Positions 16,644 through 24,050 of a DNA stretch of 35,308 nt are shown piece after piece. Each line of letters begins with the position of its first letter. Within the stretch, counting starts at the first letter, position 1. The DNA comes from Loigolactobacillus iwatensis (GTDB taxonomy: Bacteria > Bacillota > Bacilli > Lactobacillales > Lactobacillaceae): NCBI RefSeq assembly GCF_003950295.1, contig NZ_RHNP01000034.1, positions 1-35,308 on the forward strand, read 5' to 3'. Under the pieces are notes generated by a model. The model was not told where the DNA came from. It worked only from the letters and a program-made list of their open reading frames with translations, and did not search any database. The translations under genes were made by a program, and so were the position numbers.

Positions 16644-17294
16644 ATGCGTTTAAGAAATAAGCCGCGGGCCGAGGGTGAAATTGCGGATAATCCGCAGTCG
16701 ATTACAACAACTCCGGCAGATTTTAAGGGACAATGGCAGACAAAATTTGCACAAGTGCAGCCACTAAATGTTGAGATTGGTTCCGGAAAGGGTCGGTTTA
16801 TTATTGAAATGGCAAAGGCCTACCCTAAACAAAATTTTATTGGAATGGAGTTACAACCCTCCGTTGCAATAATGATTCTGGAAAAACAATTAATTGAAAA
16901 ATTACCTAATTTATACTTAATTCAAGCTAATGGGGAAAATTTAACGGACTATTTTGCCGCTGACGAGATAGCGAACCTTTACCTTAATTTTTCGGATCCG
17001 TGGCCAAAAAAACGCCACGCTAAACGGCGCTTAACACATGAATCTTTTTTGGCAATGTATGAACAAGTCTTACAACCTGAGGGAACAGTGACCTTTAAAA
17101 CCGATAACCGGGGACTATTTGAATTTTCATTAATGAGTTTTAATGCTTATGGTGCCCATTTTGAACAGCTGTCACTTGACCTGCATAACAGTCCTGAAAT
17201 AACAGATAACATTGAGACTGAATACGAACAGCGCTTTAGTCAGATGGGACACCCAATTTATTTGGTCAAAGTTAAATTCGGCGTTGACCAATAG
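16644..17294 (+). CDS. trmB: tRNA (guanine-N7-)-methyltransferase TrmB
   Basis: Methylates G46 of tRNA using S-adenosylmethionine. The SAM-binding VEIGSGKGRF (about 43-52) and the family signature NFSDPWPKKRHAKRRL (Asp118-Pro119-Trp120) are intact, as is the closing YEQRF segment. The start ATG follows AGAGG. Length is 216 residues. Its stop at 17294 directly abuts the end of the convergent gene at 17295. Confidence 0.97.
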   Translation: MRLRNKPRAEGEIADNPQSITTTPADFKGQWQTKFAQVQPLNVEIGSGKGRFIIEMAKAYPKQNFIGMELQPSVAIMILEKQLIEKLPNLYLIQANGENLTDYFAADEIANLYLNFSDPWPKKRHAKRRLTHESFLAMYEQVLQPEGTVTFKTDNRGLFEFSLMSFNAYGAHFEQLSLDLHNSPEITDNIETEYEQRFSQMGHPIYLVKVKFGVDQ

Positions 17295-17612
17295 TTAGAG
17301 ACGAAATAAATCTAGGACACTGCCGGTTTTTGCGTCAGCAATGAACTCGTACTGAACCAACTGTTGGTGCTCATAGCGAGTAATTCCGCCATAATAAACG
17401 GTTGTTGTTAGTGGGTATTTTTTTGAAGTTAATTTTTTCGTTTCAATCCATGAACCCTCGATGCTACCCGTTGCTAGAAAAGCAGTTTTAACTCGGTTGA
17501 GAATTTGGTTAGGTTGTCTTTGATAAATTTGGTGGGCCATTTTGTTCAAACAAATACCGCTAATAATACCAAGTAAAGTGCCGCTTATAATGAAACGTTT
17601 AGTTTTATGCAT
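17295..17612 (-). CDS. Small membrane-anchored PepSY-like protein
   Basis: A 105-residue protein with one N-terminal membrane segment (about 7-24) and an extracellular remainder. The second half (TTTVYYGGITRYEHQQLVQYEFIADAKTG) looks like a PepSY-type fold, where a substrate-like strand ends in DAKTGxVL. PepSY domains are often protease inhibitors or regulators; a role here is not known. It is convergent with trmB with no base between them and no terminator, so the two transcripts must overlap. Confidence 0.7.
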   Translation of the reverse strand: MHKTKRFIISGTLLGIISGICLNKMAHQIYQRQPNQILNRVKTAFLATGSIEGSWIETKKLTSKKYPLTTTVYYGGITRYEHQQLVQYEFIADAKTGSVLDLFRL

Positions 17613-17867
17613 TCGATAACCTTCTTTGCATTCAAAATAACTACTTAGGGAGCGTTGAAAAAGTGTCGGAAACTTTTTTTAACGTATTTACACTAAATTG
17701 GCCAGAAAAATACTAGTAAGCGTATTTTCCAAATACAATCTATTTTCAGTATAGTCAGTTAACCTAACAATTAAAAGTTACTTGGTTGCAAATTGGTCTT
17801 TAGGCAGTAGAATGAAGTTAACGTAGTCAATTAATGAAAATGATCGTAAGCCGAAGGATCTGATAAC
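17613..17867. other. Intergenic region before the universal stress gene
   Basis: Contains a weak inverted repeat, AAAAAGT (17658-17664) with ACTTTTT, an AT-rich segment (17676-17710) resembling the 9802-9844 repeat near ACGTATTT, and the usp promoter. No coding sequence is seen. Confidence 0.4.
17786..17813 (+). promoter_or_regulatory. Promoter of the universal stress gene
   Basis: TTGCAA, a 16-base spacer and TAGAAT, 55 bases upstream of the start. Confidence 0.45.
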
Positions 17868-18323
17868 TTGGTAGAAAAAGCACAAGTGTACCAAACAATT
17901 TTGGTTGGAATTGATGGTAGTGAACAGGCAAAAAGAGCTTTTGAAAAGGCCGTTGAGACGGCCGATCGTAATAGGGCAAAACTCATAATTGCGTATGTTG
18001 TTGAAAGTCAGGCTTACACAACGGGCGATTTTGCTAGCACTGGGATTGAAATGGCTGTAACTGACGTTGCTGACCAAAAACAAATGCTTCATGGTTACCT
18101 CGAACAAGCAAAAAAGGCTGGTATAAAAGAAGTGCAAACTGTATTGGCTTTTGGTTCGCCACGGCAATTAATGTCACAGCAGTTACCTAAGCAATACCAC
18201 ATTGATCTGATCATGGTAGGTCAATCAGGACTAAACGCTGTTGAACGTTTTATGATGGGCTCAGTTTCCGCTGCAATTACGCGGGATGCACCCTGTGATG
18301 TTCTGATTATTCGCTCAAAGTAA
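17868..18323 (+). CDS. Universal stress protein, UspA family
   Basis: A 151-residue nucleotide-binding stress protein. TILVGIDGSEQAKRAFEKAV forms the first strand and helix. The ATP-binding motif G-2x-G-9x-GS is intact (Gly118, Gly121, Gly131-Ser132), so it should belong to the ATP-binding branch. The start is TTG 17868, with AAGGA upstream. It is followed after 22 bases by the YtpR-like gene and may be co-transcribed. Confidence 0.93.
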   Translation: MVEKAQVYQTILVGIDGSEQAKRAFEKAVETADRNRAKLIIAYVVESQAYTTGDFASTGIEMAVTDVADQKQMLHGYLEQAKKAGIKEVQTVLAFGSPRQLMSQQLPKQYHIDLIMVGQSGLNAVERFMMGSVSAAITRDAPCDVLIIRSK

Positions 18324-18345
18324 GTACAAACCGGAGGAAAAGATA

Positions 18346-18993
18346 TTGTTAATTACTAGTTTAAATTCTGTTTCATTTAAGAACGTCCTAATTGCTATTT
18401 TACACGCAGATACGGAGCATCAGGATAGCCAGAAAAAGGGTAATATCGTTAGAATTAAGGATCGGACAAGTGATGTGACGCTTGGTTATAATTTTTTAAA
18501 GATCGATCAAATTTTACCTGAATTGAAAGCAAATGGTCAGGTATTATTATCAGCTGATCAGGTTGCGCGGTTAAATGATGCACTGCAGGCTACTGGGTTT
18601 GAGCCTGAATTAATCAGTGATCTAACTCCAAAATTTGTCATTGGTTATATTAGAACATTGGTAGAACATCCTGATTCGGATCACTTGCACATTGCGACGG
18701 TTGAAGTTGATTCTGGAACTACTTTACAAATTGTTTGTGGCGCACCTAATGTTGCTCAAGATCAAAAAGTTGTGGTTGCCAAGGTTGGGGCAATGATGCC
18801 TAATGGTCAGATTATTTGGCCAGGTGAATTACGGGGTGTTAAAAGTGATGGCATGATTAGCGCCGCCCGTGAATTAAATTTACCCAACGCGCCAAAAAAA
18901 CGGGGAATTTTAGTTTTACCGGCCAATGCACCTACTGGAGCGGCCTTTGATTTTAACAAAGGGGCTACAATTGTTGCTGAACAAAATAATTAA
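18346..18993 (+). CDS. YtpR-family tRNA-binding domain protein
   Basis: The N-terminal 90 residues are a DUF4479-type domain. The rest is an OB-fold tRNA-binding domain like that at the N-terminus of PheT (about 95-205, with VGYIRTLVEHPDSDHLHIATVEVD and GVKSDGMISAARELNLP). The family is common in Firmicutes; free-standing tRNA binding is inferred from the fold. The start is TTG 18346, eight bases after GGAGG. It is followed by sftA and murC, as ytpR is in Bacillus. Confidence 0.92.
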   Translation: MLITSLNSVSFKNVLIAILHADTEHQDSQKKGNIVRIKDRTSDVTLGYNFLKIDQILPELKANGQVLLSADQVARLNDALQATGFEPELISDLTPKFVIGYIRTLVEHPDSDHLHIATVEVDSGTTLQIVCGAPNVAQDQKVVVAKVGAMMPNGQIIWPGELRGVKSDGMISAARELNLPNAPKKRGILVLPANAPTGAAFDFNKGATIVAEQNN

Positions 18994-19010
18994 TCCTTAG
19001 TAAATAAATG

Positions 19011-19055
19011 TCCGTTTAATGAGTGACTTTAAGTCCTGATTAAAGGGGCCTTTTT
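19011..19055 (+). terminator. Weak terminator after the YtpR-like gene
   Basis: TTTAAT pairs with ATTAAA, flanked by CC/GG across one mismatch, followed by GGCCTTTTT. The stem is weak and the assignment uncertain. Confidence 0.35.
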
Positions 19056-19090
19056 AGTTAACAAAATCTTTGTTAAATTTTGGGAATAAT

Positions 19091-19119
19091 ATGAAAGTTT
19101 AAACGATTTACGTTATAGT
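19091..19119 (+). promoter_or_regulatory. sftA promoter
   Basis: ATGAAA, a 17-base spacer and TATAGT, 35 bases upstream of the sftA ATG. Confidence 0.4.
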
Positions 19120-19154
19120 TAGTTGTTAGAAGCAGTAAATGGAGGAAGTTAAAA

Positions 19155-21476
19155 ATGAATCATTACGATGGCCCAGTTTTTCTTCGCTGGCAAGCTAGAA
19201 AACAAAAACAGCGTGCGCCACAAAAAGTAGCCGTAAAAGAAGCTGCACGGCAGCCAAGGGTAACTGTCTCTAATAAGCCTAAAGCTACGTCGCATCGTTT
19301 TAGACCAACTTATGTGCCACAAACACCTCATCAAAGTCAACAGGCCGAAGATCAGCGTTTGGACAAGCTGGCCACTGAATTGGAAGCGTCTTTGGATGTT
19401 GGTTTATTTTTTGCAGAAACAGGAACTGGTGTGACAACCGACTCGACGGCTGCTATGGTAACTTCGTTTACGTTGGCACCTGATGAGGAAGGTAAGCCTA
19501 GTACTGATGTGCAACCAACCAAAGAAGTTGTTCCGCCAGCGACTAGTCAGGCAAACCAGCCACCTATAAAAAATGATGTAAAACCAGCTAGTGTTGAAGA
19601 AAATAAAAGGGTAGCAGTTGGTCCAAATAGTTCATCAACAGCTTCACAACCGCAACGGCCGGCCAAGAAAGTGGTAAAGGCCGATGAACCAGTGGCATCG
19701 TGGCGAAAAGTTGTGGCTGCAATCAAGGCCTACCGATTGCAACGCGAAGTAGGTCCAGCACAGACTGAAAAGGTACAAACAAAGACAACACCAGAAACAC
19801 CAGAAACACCAGAAACACCAGAAACACCAGAAACACCAGAAACACCAGTGGAAGCGGTAGCACCGACCGTTGTTTCGCCCATAGCCGTGGCACCCACTGT
19901 GGCCGCAGCACCTAATAGAGCTGTAAAACCTGTTGTGCACGAGTCCACCGAGCGTGTGGCCGGAGAGACGGCTGTTACTTCCCGTGATGAAAAAGCGCCG
20001 CGAAGTACGGCTGGTTTAAAAATAAAAGAACAAGTTTCGTTAGATGATCAGCACTACCAGTTACCACCGTTAGATTTATTACCTAAACCAGTTAAAACAA
20101 ATACGGGTGAAATGAGTGCTTGGGTAGAAAACCAGCGCGTTGTTTTAAATGAAACCTTAAATGCCTTTAACGTTAAAGCAACGGTGGCACGTTGGAGTAT
20201 TGGCCCAGCAGTCACTCAGTTTGAGATTTCACTAGCCCGGGGAGTGAAAGTTAGTAAAATCACTAATTTAAGCGACGATTTAAAATTAGCTTTGGCGGCA
20301 AAGGATATTCGAATTGAAGCACCAATTCCTGGTAAATCCACAGTTGGAATTGAAATTCCCAACTTGAAGTCGCGTCCGGTCATGCTATCGGAAGTTGTGG
20401 CAACGGAAAAATTTAAGGCTAGTCGCTCGCCGCTAACAATTGCCTTGGGTGTTGATTTATTTGGTCAGCCAATGGTCACTAATATTGCTAAAATGCCTCA
20501 TGGCTTGATTGCTGGTGCAACTGGTTCAGGTAAGAGTGTCTTTATTAACAGTCTATTACTTTCGATTTTGTTCAAGGCCAAGCCAAGTGAAGTTAAATTA
20601 TTACTAATTGATCCTAAGGCCGTTGAGCTGGCGCCGTATAATGGCTTACCACACCTATTATCACCGGTAATTTCTGATCCTAAGGCCGCTTCCGCTTCAT
20701 TGAAGTGGGCGGTGGAAGAGATGGAAAATCGTTATCAAAAGCTGGCGGCAGCTGGTGTTCGTAATTTAGAGCAATTTAATCAAAAGGCCGAAAATAACGG
20801 TGACTATGGTCTTAAGCTACCTTATATTGTTATTATCATTGATGAATTGGCCGATTTGATGATGGTAGCTTCAACCGAAGTCCAAGATTATATTGTCCGA
20901 ATTACGCAAAAGGCCCGAGCTGCAGGAATTCACTTAATTGTGGCGACACAGCGTCCGAGTGTGGATATTATTACCGGAACGATTAAAAATAATATTCCAA
21001 CGCGAATTGCCTTTATGGTTTCCAGCCAAATTGATTCACGAACAATTATTGATCAGGGTGGAGCCGAACGGTTACTTGGTCGTGGTGACATGCTTTACCT
21101 TGGAAATGGTCAAAGTCAGCCGATTCGAATTCAAGGAACTTACGCTGAGCCTGAAATTGACCGGATCGTTGCTTTTGTAAAGAAGCAACTGGCACCACAC
21201 TATTTGTTTGAGCCAGACGGATTATTGGAAAAGGCAGAAGAAAAAGAAAATCAGGATGAACTTTATCCTCAAGTTTTAACCTATATTGCGAATGAACAGC
21301 ATGTTTCAACTTCGAAACTGCAACGTGAATTTAAAATTGGGTATAACCGCGCGGCAAGTTTGATTGATGATCTTGAATCTAGCAAATTTGTTTCGCCGGC
21401 CAGTGGTTCTAAGCCAAGGGATGTTTATTTAACGCCTGAGGATCTGGCCCAAAAAGATCATGGTGCTTCAAATTAG
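19155..21476 (+). CDS. sftA: DNA translocase SftA (FtsK/SpoIIIE family, soluble type)
   Basis: A hexameric DNA pump that clears chromosome ends from the closing septum. The N-terminal part has no membrane segments, unlike SpoIIIE/FtsK, which marks it as SftA. About 300 residues of low-complexity Pro/Thr/Glu/Ala linker follow. Walker A is GATGSGKS (454-461) and Walker B IIIDE (560-564). The C-terminal winged-helix gamma domain (about 690-760), which reads the polar guide sequence on DNA, is intact. Residues 213-230 are six exact Pro-Glu-Thr repeats. The start ATG follows GGAGG. It lies between ytpR and murC, as in Bacillus, supporting the SftA assignment. Confidence 0.93.
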   Translation: MNHYDGPVFLRWQARKQKQRAPQKVAVKEAARQPRVTVSNKPKATSHRFRPTYVPQTPHQSQQAEDQRLDKLATELEASLDVGLFFAETGTGVTTDSTAAMVTSFTLAPDEEGKPSTDVQPTKEVVPPATSQANQPPIKNDVKPASVEENKRVAVGPNSSSTASQPQRPAKKVVKADEPVASWRKVVAAIKAYRLQREVGPAQTEKVQTKTTPETPETPETPETPETPETPVEAVAPTVVSPIAVAPTVAAAPNRAVKPVVHESTERVAGETAVTSRDEKAPRSTAGLKIKEQVSLDDQHYQLPPLDLLPKPVKTNTGEMSAWVENQRVVLNETLNAFNVKATVARWSIGPAVTQFEISLARGVKVSKITNLSDDLKLALAAKDIRIEAPIPGKSTVGIEIPNLKSRPVMLSEVVATEKFKASRSPLTIALGVDLFGQPMVTNIAKMPHGLIAGATGSGKSVFINSLLLSILFKAKPSEVKLLLIDPKAVELAPYNGLPHLLSPVISDPKAASASLKWAVEEMENRYQKLAAAGVRNLEQFNQKAENNGDYGLKLPYIVIIIDELADLMMVASTEVQDYIVRITQKARAAGIHLIVATQRPSVDIITGTIKNNIPTRIAFMVSSQIDSRTIIDQGGAERLLGRGDMLYLGNGQSQPIRIQGTYAEPEIDRIVAFVKKQLAPHYLFEPDGLLEKAEEKENQDELYPQVLTYIANEQHVSTSKLQREFKIGYNRAASLIDDLESSKFVSPASGSKPRDVYLTPEDLAQKDHGASN
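19791..19844 (+). repeat. Six perfect 9-base tandem repeats inside sftA
   Basis: The unit CCAGAAACA occurs six times without a single change and encodes Pro-Glu-Thr each time. A seventh unit begins with CCA and then diverges. Because the unit is 9 bases, gain or loss keeps the frame and only alters linker length. Confidence 0.97.
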
Positions 21477-21542
21477 GGTGTATTTGAATAAAGTTAATTA
21501 AAAATAGTTTTAGGTAACACTCCTAAAAGAGAGCCGGTTTAT

Positions 21543-21550
21543 GCTAAAAT
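21543..21550 (+). promoter_or_regulatory. murC promoter (extended -10)
   Basis: TGcTAAAAT (T at 21542) lies 35 bases before the murC start. A perfect 7-base hairpin, TTTTAGG (21508-21514) with CCTAAAA (21522-21528), sits just upstream; it has no T tract, so it is not a standard terminator. Confidence 0.45.
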
Positions 21551-21585
21551 TAACTTACTGAGAGAAGAAAAGAGGACACTTAACA

Positions 21586-22917
21586 GTGGATAACAACACA
21601 GTTTATTATTTTGTGGGAATTAAAGGTTCCGGCATGAGTTCACTTGCGATGGTTTTACACGATGAAGGCTACCAGGTGGAGGGTTCTGATATTACGCAGT
21701 ATACGTTTACGCAACGTGATTTAGAGAAGGCGGATATTAAGATCTACCCCTTTGATGCCAAAAATATTCACGTTGGCTTAACCATCGTCGCTGGCAATGC
21801 CTTTGAAGATACCCATCCCGAAATTCAGGCAGCAAAAAAAATAGGATTACCAATTATTCATTATCCAGAATTACTCGGCCAAATCATCAAGGGTCATACG
21901 AGTATTGGTGTTGCGGGTGCTCACGGCAAGACTAGTACAACTGGTTTATTAGCCCATGTTTTAAGCGGCATCGCGCCAACTAGCTATTTAATTGGGGATG
22001 GCTCCGGTAAGGGAATTAAGAACTCACAATTTTTTGCGTTTGAAGCCGACGAATACCGTCGTCATTTTTTGGCTCAGGCACCTGATTATATGATTATGAC
22101 CAATATTGATTTTGATCACCCAGATTACTACACTGGGATTGATGATGTTTTTGATGCCTTTCAAACCGAGGCCAACCAGGTTGAAAAAGGAATTTTTGCT
22201 TGGGGGGACGATCCTAAACTACGAGAATTAAAGACGAAGGTTCCAATTTATTATTACGGGACCAGTGAACGGGATGATTTTCAGGCCCAAAATATTTTAC
22301 GAACCGTTAAAGGGTCTGAATTCGATGTTTTGCATGAGGGACAAAACCTTGGCCATTACAAGATTTCATTATTTGGCGAGCATAATATTTTAAATAGTTT
22401 GGCCGTCATTGCCGTTGCTTATATGGAAAAAATATCCGGGGATGAAGTTGCACGTGAACTACTTAGTTTTAAGGGTGTTAAACGGCGTTTTTCCGAACGT
22501 AAAATGGCGGATATGACAATTATTGATGATTATGCCCACCATCCTTCAGAAATTAAGGCAACTCTTGATGCAGCTCGGCAAAAATATCCTGACAAAGAAA
22601 TTATTGCTGTTTTTCAGCCACATACTTTTTCGCGTACAATTGCTTATTTAGATGATTTTGCTAAGAGCTTAAATTTGGCGGATGTTGTTTATTTAACCGA
22701 TATTTTTGGATCGGCACGGGAAAAAGCGGGGAAAATTTCTAGTGCTGATTTAGGTGCTAAGATTTCTAAGGGGGGTACTGTCTTGAAGCAAGATAATATG
22801 TCACCACTACTTGATTATCATGACGCTGTGGTTGTCTTTATGGGTGCCGGTGATGTTCAAAAATATGAAAAAGTTTACGAGGAGCTCCTTAGTAACAGTA
22901 GTTTAAAAAATAATTAG
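21586..22917 (+). CDS. murC: UDP-N-acetylmuramate-L-alanine ligase MurC
   Basis: Adds L-alanine to UDP-MurNAc, the first stem residue of peptidoglycan, in the cytoplasm. The N-terminal nucleotide-binding loop is [11 protein letters not shown], the ATP loop is GAHGKTSTT (111-119), and the Mur ligase central and C-terminal motifs ([32 protein letters not shown]) are present. At 443 residues it is normal. The start is GTG 21586, ten bases after AGAGG. Confidence 0.97.
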   Translation: MDNNTVYYFVGIKGSGMSSLAMVLHDEGYQVEGSDITQYTFTQRDLEKADIKIYPFDAKNIHVGLTIVAGNAFEDTHPEIQAAKKIGLPIIHYPELLGQIIKGHTSIGVAGAHGKTSTTGLLAHVLSGIAPTSYLIGDGSGKGIKNSQFFAFEADEYRRHFLAQAPDYMIMTNIDFDHPDYYTGIDDVFDAFQTEANQVEKGIFAWGDDPKLRELKTKVPIYYYGTSERDDFQAQNILRTVKGSEFDVLHEGQNLGHYKISLFGEHNILNSLAVIAVAYMEKISGDEVARELLSFKGVKRRFSERKMADMTIIDDYAHHPSEIKATLDAARQKYPDKEIIAVFQPHTFSRTIAYLDDFAKSLNLADVVYLTDIFGSAREKAGKISSADLGAKISKGGTVLKQDNMSPLLDYHDAVVVFMGAGDVQKYEKVYEELLSNSSLKNN

Positions 22918-22960
22918 ACTGGTGATTGCGCTGCTTTCTTTTTCGGCGTATACAATTCAG

Positions 22961-22988
22961 TTGTGTTCTTTGCTAAATTTGGTAGAAT
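22961..22988 (+). promoter_or_regulatory. Possible promoter of the Bax-inhibitor-1 family gene
   Basis: TTGTGT, a 16-base spacer and TAGAAT, implying a leader of about 150 bases. Nothing recognisable as a riboswitch was seen in that leader. Confidence 0.35.
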
Positions 22989-23142
22989 GGGTTAACGGTG
23001 TTACCAAAAAAGAATTATTGGTTGATCAGATATAGAAATTGTAATGCTACAGTTTTTAAAATGAGTGACTAAAGTTTTAAATCCGTGATGCCGGAACACT
23101 ACCTAATATAAGAAATTCTAAGAAGAATGGAGTGTTGAATTA

Positions 23143-23850
23143 ATGCAAGAAGAACCAAGAAGAATTTTAGTTAACGATACTGGTCTGGGTCGATTTTTAA
23201 CTAAGGTCTATGGCTATATGACACTAGGTGTTATTGTTTCTGCTTTAGTTTCATTTTTGACTTTGACAACTTACCGGGCCCAATTTTTTGGTTTTGTGAG
23301 TGCACATCCTGCCATTTGGTGGATTTTAATGATTGCTGAAGTTGGTTTAGTCATGGGGACAAGCTTCAGAGTGAGTCGTGGTGGCCTAATGTCATTTATG
23401 TTATTCATGCTGTACGCTGTGATTAATGGGCTAACCTTGGCTTTGATTTTATCAATGTACACTACTGGTAACATTACGACTGCTTTTGTTTCTGCCGCAG
23501 GAACCTTTGCCGGTATGAGCTTGTACGGTTCATTAACTAAACGTAATTTAAATGGCATTGGTCAAATGAGTTTTGCTGCGTTAATTGGTTTGATTGTCGC
23601 AATGGTTGTTAATATGTTTCTACGCAATCCAATGATCGATTACGTTTTTTCCTTCATTGGCGTTATTATTTTTATTGGTTTAACAGCGTGGGATAGCCAA
23701 CGTTTAAAGCTCATCTACCAGCAGCACGGCACCGAGATTAATACTAATGGCTTAGCGGTCATGGGTGCTTTACAGCTTTACATGGACTTTATTAATCTAT
23801 TCTTGTTCTTCCTTCGAATTTTTGGTTTTGGCGGATCAAGCAATCGTTAA
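23143..23850 (+). CDS. Bax inhibitor-1 (BI-1)/YccA family membrane protein
   Basis: A 235-residue protein with about seven membrane helices and the BI-1 signature near the C-terminus (GLTAWDSQRLKLIYQQ, containing the conserved Asp). Bacillus YetJ of this family is a pH-sensitive calcium leak channel; YccA in E. coli modulates FtsH. The role here is inferred only from the fold. The start ATG follows GGAG. It is monocistronic, ended by the large hairpin that follows. Confidence 0.92.
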   Translation: MQEEPRRILVNDTGLGRFLTKVYGYMTLGVIVSALVSFLTLTTYRAQFFGFVSAHPAIWWILMIAEVGLVMGTSFRVSRGGLMSFMLFMLYAVINGLTLALILSMYTTGNITTAFVSAAGTFAGMSLYGSLTKRNLNGIGQMSFAALIGLIVAMVVNMFLRNPMIDYVFSFIGVIIFIGLTAWDSQRLKLIYQQHGTEINTNGLAVMGALQLYMDFINLFLFFLRIFGFGGSSNR

Positions 23851-23872
23851 AATAAAGTTTAAAAAGATTAAT

Positions 23873-23981
23873 GCGGGATAAAAGATCGGTTCAGGAGGTT
23901 AGCAAACGACTAATTAATTTAGAAAGTAATTAGTCGTTTGAGCTAAATTCTGAAACGAACAACCTTTATTCCGCTTTTTTT
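23873..23981. terminator. Large multi-stem terminator after the BI-1 gene
   Basis: Outer arms GCGGGATAAAAG (23873-23884) and CTTTATTCCGC (23964-23974) are followed by seven T. The inner stem is a perfect 14 bases (23903-23916 with 23927-23940). Short pairings TTCAG/CTGAA and TTAG/CTAA connect the two, giving one long folded rod. It resembles the 16471-16612 element in plan. Confidence 0.8.
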
Positions 23982-24010
23982 ATGTGCGAAGCGTTTTTTA
24001 ACTGAACATT

Positions 24011-24019
24011 TGGTAAAAT
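24011..24019 (+). promoter_or_regulatory. polA promoter (extended -10)
   Basis: TGgTAAAAT lies 31 bases before the polA ATG; there is no good -35. Confidence 0.45.
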
Positions 24020-24050
24020 AGGTGTGTTATTTAAAAAAAGGAGAATGATA

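Noticed and set aside
17657-17680. Hairpin AAAAAGT/ACTTTTT as a terminator
   Set aside because: The stem is only A/T pairs apart from one, no plus-strand gene precedes it, and it could arise by chance in AT-rich DNA.
19791-19844. CRISPR-like array
   Set aside because: The units are contiguous 9-base repeats without spacers and lie within a coding sequence.
19644-19948. Minus-strand frames with Trp-Cys-Phe or Val-Ser-Gly repeats
   Set aside because: They are the antisense reading of the 9-base repeat in sftA, and the sense frame has a clear protein family.
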